Below the pieces are notes generated by a model that saw nothing but the letters and a program-made list of their open reading frames with translations, did no database searches and was not told where the DNA came from. Of a stretch of DNA of 64,000 nt, positions 14,701 to 25,352 are shown in pieces (the first letter of the stretch is position 1; each line of letters starts with the position of its first letter). Source of the stretch: Patiria pectinifera (lineage: Eukaryota > Echinodermata > Asteroidea > Valvatida > Asterinidae); NCBI GenBank assembly GCA_029964075.1, contig CM057146.1:8947501-9011500 (forward strand). The letters run 5' to 3'. Position numbers and translations under genes: made by a program.

Positions 14701-17700
14701 AAATAAAGGGTTAAACGTCATTAACGTGATGGTAGACTAGCTACCGGTCCTTTAACTAAAGTTTTCTTACATCCTATACATTATCAAGCTCATGGCTAAA
14801 ATTCTTCCCCTAAAGTATAAAGGGCTAATATGGTGGCAGAGGTGGGATCCGAAACAAGGCATGAAAACAAATGTACATTTTGAAGCTATATACGGGAGGT
14901 GTTGTTTTTCCCCTTGGATATTGTTTATCCAATGCCCCAGATCTACATAAAGGTTTTGTGCTGCCCACGTTCATGTACTTAATTTTGCCTGGTTATGGTA
15001 CGCTACGCTTTCATGGCGAAATTCAAAGACGCACGTGATTCAAAATGGTAGCACAAATGTCCTTTAATTAAACTTTTACGGGCACCAAATGGAATATAAG
15101 ACTTTTGAAAAATCGCTCCCGCAAGCAGATTGCCTAACAAACACAAGGGCACGGAACGAACAAACAGATATTGGTTTTCAAGATCCCCAGACTCATGTTT
15201 TGTCCAGGGTAGGTGTGAACTGTATCCATTTCAGCGTAGCGAGGGCGGCATCACAATACGTAGAGCACGTACCCTGAACATTTGCCAAATGGTTGTAAGA
15301 AACACGTGGGATGCCATGTTGGTCACGTTACCGGTATTGAACTATGTGTAGGAGCTCCCCGAGAATGTGCATTTTTTTCATTCACACATAATGATTTCCC
15401 ATAGGCCTCTATGAAAGGGCCTACGTCAGCAACGACTCACGTTAAATATCCAGAACCTCAAGAAACTGACCCAAGACATTTGAAGATGAACACTATTGGC
15501 ACAATAAAGTAGCTACTTCGTGCAATGTATACATTTCCGGAGAAATATCACGCAGCATCAGTTGTCCTACTTTCGCCCTGGCGCACCGACCAACGAACTG
15601 TGATATGAATGAGGAGGCCAGAGACGTACGTAGACGTGAAAAAACTAGGTCATCAGAAACAGTGGACCCTACCATTTATTTTGCAGGGGACATGGATGAT
15701 CAAAGGTTGAGGTAATTTGCGCGCATTGTTTCTATCATGGTAAAATAGTCATCAGTTATAGACTAAATCTACAGGCAATGATTATTACAATTGAATAAAG
15801 ACCATTTCTGGTTCCAAAAATAAAAACAATACGTCATTCGCTGGCCGCATAATTATGATACCTCACACAAGTGAGATGGGATAGGCCATATTGGCTATTT
15901 TTTTAAAAACCTCTTTGGTATACCGCCCCTAACGCCGATGTCAAAATAAAACATCAAGGCTTATTCCTACCTTACAAGAAAGCTTGACATCGCAACAACG
16001 TGGTTGCACAACAAGGTTCCAGGAATTACACACAATAATTCCCTTATTGACAAACATGTACATCAGTTGGTTTGACCGGGACGATAAATACCTATGGCTC
16101 AAAGAATAAAATGAACGTTTGTCAGAAAGGCGACTTTTGGTAGGCACTGTTATCAAGCCGTTTGCGGACCGTTTAGATGTCTATCAGTAAACCTGCATAG
16201 CTCCCTCTGTAGACGATACGTAGGCTATTCCGCACCTGCATTATGCTGCAATTTCTTGAAATAGGCCTACCCTGTAGGGTTTTAAAATGAACTTACCGGG
16301 TTAAACTGAAATATCTTGTGTTCGTCGGTTGACTGTGGGCGCTTGTGCAGTGGCACACCCGGGGGGGGGGCGCCTCGGGGGGCTTGAGCCCCCCCCCCCC
16401 AAGAGGTTGTCAATTAAAAAAAACAAAAAACATTTGGGTAATTTTCTTTACGTATTTTTTTTTACGCGCGTATTTTTTTACAGAACCGAAGATTTTTCGT
16501 TTTCACGAAGTATTTCATGATTTGTACAAAAGTGTGCGCTGACTCGGTCATTTTCGTTTCACGAAGTAACACTCATCTTTATTTCACCAGTTTGAAGGCT
16601 TTCATCGCAAATTTTCTGTAATGAGTCCTACAAGAATACGTTCCTGTCGGTGTTTTCTAACGTTTTTATCCAAACGGTATTTCTGTAACCGTGTTGTAAC
16701 TTTGTAAAAACGGAAATCGTTCGGGGCAGTACTGTGGTACTTCGTGAAACCAACATTTGTCATGAAGCGGTCTTCAAGAAGTAACACTGAAGTGGACTAC
16801 TGTTACTTCGTGGTGTCGGTGACGATATTGTACAGGCTGAATGACTGGTCTCACAATATGCCGCGCCTCCATCAGGACAGCATCTTATGATTGCATAAAT
16901 TATTGCCTTCGAAGTCCAGCAAAATGTGTTCTTACCGTACCACCACCTGCCGTTCTCACTCAAGTCAGAATTCAGGTCGCCGAGAAATCTTTTTTTATAG
17001 TAAACTTGAGAGAATGGGTCTTCGTCTATCTGACTAAATTGGAAGAAATTGTTCCAATGTAGGGTAGTTTCTGCAAGCTCTCATCTGATATTTTGTGTAT
17101 ACTGGGGCTGTGGAACAACCACGTGCACCGGTTCTCTGGGGCGCCCTCAGTAGCCAAAAGAGATTGCAGCAACCTCGTCCCCTAGCGTCTAGCTGTACGC
17201 CACCATGCACTTGCTTTTGATCCGGTGTCACATAAAAATCCGACTCCTATGAAAATCGGACCCCTATTTCCCTATTATTGGTTGATCCCTCGCACGTGAC
17301 AGGTCACTCTCCCGAAACGATCCTAAAAATAGCATAGTATCGTACTCACGCGTGCGCAGTACTACCAATGAGTCCACATTTCATGGAGTCGAATATTCAC
17401 GCTACACCGGACCTGGTACTTCCAAAAATCTTTTGGTGCGAAGTCATCTTGGTGTCGGCTGGGGAACTAGGAAGCTATTTTTTACCAATGAGGGGTGGGG
17501 GGGGGGAGAGCCCAGTGCGTACCGTGCAAAACACATGTAGTGAATAGAAATATCACTTTTAAAGTCGTAATTTTAACGCTTTCTGGTTTCTACAAATATT
17601 ATTCAAGCTATTGCTCTACACCAAACGTGTATTCCTTGTATACAGGACATGTACAGTATTCTAAACTGTATTCCTTGGTCTATGGGAAAAGTTGTATACA

Positions 17701-18160
17701 AGCCACGCGAAAGAGGGCGCTATTTCATGAAAACAGAATAAAACTTCCCCTTTCAGGCCCGAAACCCTGCGGCGCGTGTACGCACGGAGGAATAAAAACA
17801 CGTCCATTCCTAACAAGCGGTCAATCCAGGCAGCTTTTTTTCCAAAGCTGGTAGGTGATTTCATCAACAAATTTTGGATGGAAACACCAAAATGATGTGG
17901 GAAGTGAATTTGTCACAAGGACATTTAGATTATTATCGATATCTTACACAACACACTGACTTGGATAAAGTCTAAGTAGGCCTGAAGTTACTAGTAACAC
18001 TACAAACTATTGGTTAAATGCCTGAAGCCTGTGCGTTGTTGTACGTTTGAGATTACCCAATCACATTTCCGTTAACAGACGTGTTTGGCAGAGCTAATCT
18101 GTGTACTTTGACTTTGTTTATTTTCGCCTGGGTGCTCAGGTCGATCATGTCGATTGCGAG
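14701..18160. other. Gene-free stretch upstream of MOSMO
   Basis: No exon is recognised. A G-run/C-run pair that can form a hairpin is at about 16362-16402. The motif CACGAAGTAACA recurs in both orientations between 16556 and 16813, suggesting a decayed inverted-repeat element of about 260 bases. A CCAAT motif (ACCCAATCAC) at about 18055 lies roughly 165 bases upstream of the MOSMO start codon. Confidence 0.4.
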
Positions 18161-18221
18161 AGATGTTGCGACCAGCAATTTTTTTGCCCAATCTTAAAAT
18201 GAATGAAGGATGAATTAAACT

Positions 18222-20842
18222 ATGGAAAAACTTGTGGTAATATCGGGATTGTTGTTCTTCCTAGCTGATGTCTTTGCTGTGGCGAGTCTGGCAAATCCGG
18301 AATGGGTTATTTCAGACGATGCAAGTGAGTTCGAATTCTGTTCCAAGTTGTTCACCACCTCCAAGACTAGACCCGTGAACGTGGCTTGTAAACTACAACG
18401 CCACGTTCACGGGTCTACTCCAAGACTAGCCCCATAAATAAATGTGGCCAATTTACTGGACTACCTCCGTAAATAAAGGCCACATTTGGAACATGTATAA
18501 AAACATGTTGAACTTTGTCAAATTTTGATTTTCACATTTAGGCTTAGTTTGTAGTTTATTTTTGCTGTAGAACTTAAGCAGCTCAGGCTAATCAGACAAT
18601 GTCAGAAAGTTCTGCCTTTTTCAGATATCTATTTTTCGTGAAATTTCATGTTGAAATGTTGATACGCAAACATGTGCAAACGAATCTAGATCGTGGGTAA
18701 TGTTTGAGGGATTTCCAAATTTTCTTTACCCGACAATTGCAAAATGATAAACCTTTAAATTGGTGAAAAAAAATCACGAAAAAAAGTTTGGTTACAGAAC
18801 TTTGCATTAATTTTTATTTAATCAAGTGGTCTGGCATGTCTGGAACTGTTGATGATCTACAACTGTTGCACTGACCATGGAGGAAGGAATTACATGTTGT
18901 GTGTCATATCATAATGCACCAATACAAATTTCAAATGTTGTTTCTCGCACGTCCACAGAATGCTGTTGAGTGCCTATAGCACTCAACAGCTCAATTTTTG
19001 AGAGTCAAACTTTTGACCCCCGAAATGCGTTTTCGCATGGTTCTTGCAAGAATGCACAAAAAACGCCATGTTTTTAAAAGATGGTCTGGTGGACGTTTAT
19101 ATCCTACTTTTAAATGTTCTTTCCAATTGACATTGACCATTTCATTTAAAACGCATTTTGCAGCCCAATTTGGCGCATTCCAGGACGTAATGTCCTTTAT
19201 TACAAACTGGATCCATGCCTCTATGTGTGGAGTCATTTGAAAAGATATTTCATTTTGTAGTTTAATTTCCTGCACAGGTAATTTCAAGATTGGCCTGATG
19301 TCGCAGTGCCTTACAATTTTTGGTCGGGACCCGGTTTGTCTGGCACCCAACTTGTCGCCGGAATGGGAAGCCACATTGGTTTTCATTGTTCTCGGCATTC
19401 TCTGCTTGACGACCACATGCGGGCTGTTGGCGTTGTCACTCAAGAAAACCAAAGCCCTGAAGTACGCAAGATGGGTGGCCTTTTCTGCAAGTAAGATATT
19501 TTGAAGATGTACACTTGTGATGTGATCTATGAAAACGAGCACTGCGGAAGTATAGAAGGTCCGCAAGCAATTAACATTTTCCAAATCAGTATTTCGCCGC
19601 AGCGACTTACTATCTCGCTGCGGCGACTTGCACTATCTAGTTGCAGCAAGTTACTATCATTGTGGCCCTTCTACGCTTCCATGCAACACACTTATAAAAA
19701 GTCACATACGTCCGAAAAACTGAGCCAGAGCTCTTCCCCGAAATGTTTTTTACTCCTGATTTGTCAGCGACCTTCACATCAAGTTTTGAGTTTACAAAGA
19801 TAAAACTCTGTTATGGCTTTAGTGTAGAAAAATCAGAAGTAAAGGCAATTTTTACTCAACACGCTGTCACAATCTCACATTTTCTCAAAGGTTTTACAGA
19901 TTGCAATACATTTTATGCCTGTGGTATTATTTCCAACAACATCTTCAAAGTTGGCTTTGCAGCTAAAGATACACATTGTCAGCTCAATAAAGTTTTGTCT
20001 ACTCTCAAAGGGAAACTGGCTAGATTTGCTTATTTGAAAACTGAATCCATGGGGCTGCATAGCTCAGTTGGTAGAGCGCTGGTACAGTGTTTTAGAGGTC
20101 TCAGATGCAAATCCTGCAACGATCTATGTCTTTCCTTGACCTATTGCATTGTTGTAGTGAAGTCAATCGCAGACCTGGTTGCAAGTAAATCACAGATCGA
20201 TTCCCAAATTTGTCTATTTAAAATGCCATGATCCAGTGGTTACGGTGTTTGACTCGTGTACTATGGTATGTGGGTTCAAACCCTGCCAGGAACATGAGTA
20301 TTTGTGCCCTTGGGCAAGACACTTCACTACAATTGCCTCTCTACACCCAGGAGTATAAACGGGTACCTGTGAGGGTAGAGGACCGAATGTGTGCTGATAT
20401 CGGCTGCTGCGTGGTCTTGTGGCCCAATGAACTGGGGAATCATTGTAAAGTGCTTTGAGATTGTTGATATGATGGAAAGCGCTATTATAAACATTACAAT
20501 TTTATAATTCACAATTTATGTCACAGTTCATTGGAATAGCTTGTGACTCGACTTGAGACTGGACGACTTATAATGGACATCAGGGGTCTTGTGAAGACCT
20601 GTGACGGAGTCATTACAAAACTGACCTAACCTTCTATTTGTATTTTGCAAACAGTGATTTTCTTCTGCGTGGCAGCCCTTATCTTTCCAGTGGGGTTTTA
20701 CGTGGATGAGATAGGCGGTCAGCCCTACAAGTTACCCACCACCGTCAAGGTGGGCTCGTCCTACGTCATGTTCATTCTGGCCATCTTCCTGACCATCATC
20801 TCGGAGCTGTTTGCCGGCAAAATTTGCCTGCCGAGGCTTTGA
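18222..20842 (+). CDS. MOSMO: Modulator of Smoothened protein (MOSMO), complete
   Basis: Three coding exons, 18222-18324, 19278-19490 and 20655-20842, join in phase 1 at GT-AG sites to give 167 residues, the length of vertebrate MOSMO. Exon 1 encodes the first membrane segment (MEKLVVISGLLFFLADVFAV) and the ANPEW motif. Exon 2 encodes the extracellular loop with paired cysteines, the PEW motif, a second membrane segment and the KYARW motif. Exon 3 encodes the last two membrane segments around GFYVDEIGGQPYKLP and ends in GKICLP plus two residues. The family is a four-pass membrane protein that restrains Hedgehog signalling by lowering surface and ciliary Smoothened, acting with MEGF8 and MGRN1. 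The introns carry hairpins and SINEs. Exon joins were derived by eye, but reading frame and length agree throughout. Confidence 0.95.
18368..18417. repeat. Perfect 18-bp hairpin in MOSMO intron 1
   Basis: The arms at 18368-18385 and 18400-18417 (TAGACCCGTGAACGTGGC and its complement) pair perfectly across a 14-base loop, starting 43 bases after the exon 1 splice donor. A second, weaker hairpin (AAATGTGGCC arms at 18440-18449 and 18478-18487) follows directly, and the word CCAAGACTAG flanks the first one on both sides. Confidence 0.85.
18962..18990. repeat. 12-bp hairpin in MOSMO intron 1
   Basis: GCTGTTGAGTGC at 18962-18973 pairs with its complement at 18979-18990 across a 5-base loop. No function is evident. 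Confidence 0.75.
19595..19625. repeat. 11-bp GC-rich hairpin in MOSMO intron 2
   Basis: CGCCGCAGCGA at 19595-19605 pairs perfectly with its complement at 19615-19625 across a 9-base loop. A degenerate further copy of the arm follows (about 19640-19650). Confidence 0.7.
20051..20120 (+). mobile_element. tRNA-derived SINE head or tRNA pseudogene
   Basis: The segment GGGGCTGCATAGCTCAGTTG followed by GTAGAGCGC is an excellent tRNA 5' half with an intact A box and D arm. The B-box region reads GATGCAAATCC instead of GGTTCGAATCC, and no matching 3' acceptor strand follows, so this is a decayed tRNA-derived element and not a working tRNA gene. It lies in MOSMO intron 2. Confidence 0.65.
20225..20492 (+). 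mobile_element. tRNA-derived SINE, GGGCAAGACACTT family, copy 1
   Basis: The head has an A-box-like stretch (ATCCAGTGGTTACGG) and a B box (GGGTTCAAACCCTG). The body contains GGGCAAGACACTTCAC, then GCCTCTCTACACCCAGGAGT, CGGGTACCTGTGAGGGTAGA and a 3' part with AAAGTGCTTTGAGATTG and AAAGCGCTATTATAA. A second copy at 32069-32315 aligns along its length. Similar SINE bodies are widespread in marine invertebrates. It sits in MOSMO intron 2. Confidence 0.8.
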
Positions 20843-21050
20843 CGGTGATGCAGGGTTTGTAATCAAGACAATTGCAAGTCATTTATGAGTTAAATCACGA
20901 GTAACAACAGGGAAGGAACAAAGACGGAGATTTACAATGTACCACAGTTCGTTTTGTTAATTTGTGACTTGACTTGAGTCAGGATTTGATGGCCCTCGAT
21001 TGACTCATGAGTGATTGACTTGTGACAACTTGATTACAACTGCTCTTCAC
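20520..21050. mobile_element. Decayed hAT-like subterminal repeats (ACTTGTGACTCGACT type)
   Basis: Short words such as TTGTGACTCGACTTGAG, TCATGAGTGATTGACTTG and GCAAGTCATTTATGAG recur on both sides of MOSMO exon 3. The same vocabulary is found at 27100-27465, where a better-preserved element has matching 8-base flanks, and at 60060-60875. The copies here are too decayed to give clear ends. Confidence 0.4.
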
Positions 21051-21641
21051 CTGTTAGCATCTGGATGCAGGGTAGTTAAAAAAAAAAAGACTCAAGTATG
21101 ACAAAAAGCGATCTTAAAAGTGTCAAATATTTTAAGGAAATAGTTAACAAGGAAACAAAAAGGTAAAAAAAAACACCAAAAATTGGGGAAGATAAGGCCC
21201 TCAAAAGGTGATCACAAGCCTTTATTTACCCAGTATTAAACTCCTTCCAAAAATAAAACCATCACAATTGAAAGGGGCCTCAATTTGCATGGGATCAACA
21301 AAACTGAGAACGTAGAGTAAGAATTTACATTTGTGGAAATTTGAGAATGATGTTATTTTTAAGGAAAAGTGTACATGTACCGGTATGTGTCGTATGTGGG
21401 GCGCACTCGTGATTGCCTTTCCAAGTAGTACGCCAATGGTAACAATGTTTTTGAGTGATCAAAATCACCACACTGGGGCCTGAAAAACGTGACAAAATCC
21501 CGACATCGGACCTGGGGCATGTTTTTAAATTTGGGAACAAACAAATGAATTCTCAATGTAAGTATCACAGCTATTGTGTGGCCTGAGCATGCCGTTAAAC
21601 TGCAAGTATTCCGTCTCCGTGCAGAAGTTTTGGTTGCAATG

Positions 21642-21886
21642 GGCTCCGTGCGTCGACGAAAGAGGGCGCCCTTTTACCTAGCAACGACATCCCATGGGCG
21701 GGACATTTCGCTGGTTGACGCGCACCGTTCCTTGTGTGTGACGCACGTACACCAGGGGATTTGTACTATGCACACACGCAGTGGCCGCGCTTCGCGGCAA
21801 AGGAATTGCAGTCAGGAAAGATGGCGTCTGTCGGTCACCCCCAACTGTACTTTCTTTGCTGGTGAGGGGGTACTTGTGAACGGAGC
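21642..21886. mobile_element. Inverted-repeat element, GGCTCCGTGCG family, copy 1
   Basis: The element begins GGCTCCGTGCG, contains AGAGGGCGCCCTTTTACC and GGGCGGGACA, and ends TGAGGGGGTACTTGTGAACGG. The end is a partial inverted match to the start. Copy 2 starts 412 bases downstream in the same orientation and shares these blocks in order. Confidence 0.6.
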
Positions 21887-22053
21887 GGATAGACCAATTC
21901 TTCAAGCCCTGCCCTCCAGGTTTCTTTGACCAATCACAGCAATGATAACAAATAGTGTCTAACACGCATGCACTTACCTACTGCTAGAACATGCAGTGTG
22001 ATTGGGTGTTGGGAGATGCACATGCTGTTGCAAATTGGCACCGTTCGCTTATT

Positions 22054-22286
22054 GGCTCCGTTCGCTAACAGAGAGGGCGCTTATTTACCACTTTCCAGAG
22101 CCCGTGGACGGGACACACTGCGTGAGCGCACTGGTTCGCACACTTATAGCGCAAAGTAGGCACGACTGTTTTTTATGGTGAATGTGCAAAACCATAGCGT
22201 CTCCGCTTAGCGTTCAAATGTCACTCTAGGTGGTCTCCCCCGACTCTCCCTTGCTTACCGTTGAGGGGGTACTTGTGCACGGAGCC
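22054..22286. mobile_element. Inverted-repeat element, GGCTCCGTGCG family, copy 2
   Basis: It begins GGCTCCGTTCG, contains AGAGAGGGCGCTTATTTACC and GGACGGGACACA, and ends TTGAGGGGGTACTTGTGCAC plus GGAGCC, which is the complement of the first six bases. It is a direct-orientation relative of the element at 21642-21886. Confidence 0.6.
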
Positions 22287-22977
22287 CATAGCCAAATCCA
22301 GAACCGTCTATGTATTTGTATTTGATATCAGTTCTTGGGTGATTACGCTTTGCTGTATTATTCCATAGAAATAAATTTAGTATTGAGTCGTTTATGTCAT
22401 TTTTATCATCATGTGTTGTGTTTTTAATTTTTAGACACATTTTATTCAGTGCCTTTTTTCATTTTCTAGAAAATCAATCCACGTCATTCGGTATTTAACT
22501 TTGCTTTTCATGGTGATGTATCACGTAGCTGGACTTAGTCATCGCAGCAAACCTTATGTGTGTGAAAATGTTTAAAGTTCCCATCTAATCATGCAATTCC
22601 TGTATAGGCATCTCCAACTATTTTACTGATTCAAGACCAGTTTTCCATTCAGTTACACAGTTTCATTTGTATTTTTGCCATTTTTTTTGTACGGTTGTAT
22701 GCATTCCGATTTGTGCATGTTGTATTTCTTTCCCAACCCAACAGAACGTTTTGTACTAGTATTTCTTTAAACATATAAATTTATATTTTTATATTGTAAA
22801 TTTAGATCCTTTAGTTTTAATTTTGACAGAGAACATTGCTTTTGGGGTGTCAAGGGAAGGGATAATGTTGACTCCCCATTTCTAAAATGTGCATTGAATG
22901 TACACCTTTTTCTCTCAATAAAAGTAATGTTAGCTTCATGCAGTTCGAAGTACATGTATTGTGGGACCATACACATA

Positions 22978-23343
22978 CAGGGCGAGTAAAAAAAAAATGA
23001 AACCCAATTTTTGGATCAGTTTTGCCTGTAGTTGCCTCAAAATTCAGGATATGAAAGCCTAGTATGAAGCCTAGTCAAGTTGTTTTGTTAAGTATAATCA
23101 CATTACTTTCATATTGTACTTTTCACACAAACAATTCACATGCATCCCTATGAGAACTGTTTTCGTTTCGCTGAAAGAAAATTTTACTTTTTTTGTGATC
23201 CGTGGACTGAACTTTAAAACAGTGTTTGTGTTCAAATTCCGTAACTTGAAAAGTACGCGAGTGATTTGAATGATTCTTGTACTAAAAGAAAGCTCATTGA
23301 TTGGGCTATCATATCCTAGACTTCGAATTTTTTACTCACGCTG
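22978..23343. mobile_element. TA-flanked inverted-repeat element (mariner-type MITE)
   Basis: The ends CAGGGCGAGTAAAAAA and (complement) CAGCGTGAGTAAAAAATT are inverted repeats directly flanked by TA at 22976-22977 and 23344-23345, the target duplication of Tc1/mariner elements. The similarity between the two arms continues inward (AGGATATGAAAGCC on one side, its near complement on the other). It has no transposase frame and is therefore non-autonomous. A relative lies at about 53480-53760. Confidence 0.75.
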
Positions 23344-24065
23344 TATAAGTCATATTGTAAATTTCACTACTTAGTGCAGTCGTTCTTCCAAGAGTGATTA
23401 TGAAAAGCAAAATACCTATCCATGACTAATTTTAAAAATCTGTTTTAAGTCATTCTTAATGTTACCTGAATGGCAAATTACAAAGTTCCTAGGAAACAGG
23501 GACAGGATTTTCTCAAGCTTTACCAGAGTATTTGAAACAGGAGTTTGGTCAAAAACAAGGCCAACACCAAAATGCAAGTGTACAGTTGTACATCTCATGT
23601 GTGCAGTGTTTAGTTTTAAATGATTAACATTCTTTGAGGATATCTTTTTACAGTGTCTTATACTTTTTAGCAACTTAAAATTTGATAAAATCAAGTGGAT
23701 ATATTGTTTAGAATACTTCACCAAAATTGTAAGATCCAAACTAGGAAACAGTAATGCAATCTTAATGCATAAATTGTCTTGATATATTTGGTTATTTTTG
23801 TTTACACTATGAAGGTATGTTTGCTGTGAAAAAAAATGTGTGCACTAATAAACTAATTTGTGATCACTTCCTTATATGCTGGACAGTGACTCTTGTTCCA
23901 AATTGTTTTGTGCTCCGCCCACAATCTTAATTTTCAAACGGGACTCTGAAACGCTGATCTGAACGAGCATTGGACTCTTCGATACAATATCCACCAAAAG
24001 AACATAGCAAGGGTGGGATTTTAATGGATTCGGGAAGCATTAAGAGTTACAAGGGTGGTGAAGAA

Positions 24066-24488
24066 CTTGTACTCGGTACTCGTACTCCTCGAGTACTTTT
24101 TTTTTAATACTCGTACTCGACATGTCGAAATTGTACTCGATTATCAAAGTAATAGCAGTACTCGAAAAAAAAGTTATAGCTTGACTTAATACCACGGCCT
24201 TATTTTATCGATACTTTCAGTTTGAAATGCTTGATTGGCTTGTAGAGAAATCAGTTTCCTGATTGTCCTCTGTGCACGTCCGGACAAACACATTTAACAG
24301 CTAGCTGTGAGTGGGTCTGTATATCGGTCTGACTGGGCCTGGGCCAATTCCGCACAATGAACTATTAGCCGCATGGCCATATTAGGAAATAGAAGTAATC
24401 GTACTTGTACTCAGAAGTACAAGTACTCGTACTCGGTTACCTAAGCACTTGGCAGTACTCGGGGAAAAAGTACTCGACTACAACACTG
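24066..24488. mobile_element. GTACTCG-rich hAT-like element remnant
   Basis: Clusters of GTACTCG and GAGTAC words occupy both ends (24075-24175 and 24400-24480). The right end reads AAGTACTCGACTACAACACTG, matching the GACTACAACACTG terminus of the element at 27099-27465. Such subterminal arrays are typical of hAT transposons. The left terminus is not clear. Confidence 0.5.
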
Positions 24489-25170
24489 CGGAAACTTGAT
24501 GACACAACTAAAACTAGAAATATAGGTTATTTGGAGAAAATCGACCACAAAGATCAAATCAAGTCGACAATTAAAAACGGGTAGGAACCTCGACATGTTG
24601 CACATCCTACCTGAAATCGTTTATTACAAATTTTCCTGCACCAAAATGGGACTATTATTTAAGTGACGATTTCTCCTTCAAACTTACAAATTAAAGGCCA
24701 ATCCATGATTTTCTTTTTAATGTGTACAGTCCTCACACTTCAACCTTTACCGTTTTTAAAAATCTAAAATCAAGTTTCGTTCAAGGTTTACCTACTGCAT
24801 CATTTCAACTTAAACCAATTGTGTGTTTGTGCATTTCAAAGTGAAATATGGAATGTATATAAAAACCATCAATCCTTAAAAGAAAACCAAAACAACAAAA
24901 TACTTTAAATAACTATGTTCTGGAAATATTCCCTCGAAAGAAAATAATAACTTATTACGATTAAAATTCAAACTTTCAAAGCCCCCTGTATTAACGCAAC
25001 ATGCTCTATAATGAGTTACATGCATATCTTTACATGTACAGTACATCTTTATACTCTTGTAAGAATTATCATGTAAATGTGGTATATTTTTTAATTGGGT
25101 TAGGTCTAACATTTTCCATTAATTGTATATCTTCTTAGCGCTATATCTATTGTTGATCTACTAATCTACT

Positions 25171-25325
25171 TCAGGATATATCCTCATCAGGGGATATTCC
25201 CATCAGGGCATGACCCTAGCAGGGAATATCCTCATCAGGGTGTAACACCATCAGGCTGTAACCCATCAGGGATATCCCAATCAGGGTACATTCCACTCTG
25301 GGTATATCCCCATCAGGGTATACTC
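25171..25325. repeat. Degenerate CATCAGGG minisatellite in the ARPC1 3' flank
   Basis: About nine imperfect units of 15-20 bases (CATCAGGGATATCC-like) are arrayed head to tail. On the minus strand they start about 28 bases after the ARPC1 stop codon, so they probably lie in its 3' untranslated region. Confidence 0.8.
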
Positions 25326-25352
25326 TAATGCCTGGTTAGGGGTGTGATATTT

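Noticed and set aside
16362-16402. G-run/C-run hairpin as a functional structure
   Set aside because: Homopolymer tracts of this kind recur (2571, 17500, 47181, 63893) and are more likely low-complexity sequence or transposon ends.
18991-19584. 197-codon minus-strand open frame overlapping MOSMO exon 2
   Set aside because: It runs antisense through a conserved MOSMO exon and intron sequence, has no recognisable domain, and contains a hairpin repeat at its end; treated as a chance frame.
25171-25325. CRISPR-like direct repeat array
   Set aside because: Repeats are short, imperfect and without constant spacers, in a eukaryotic gene flank; a minisatellite explains them.
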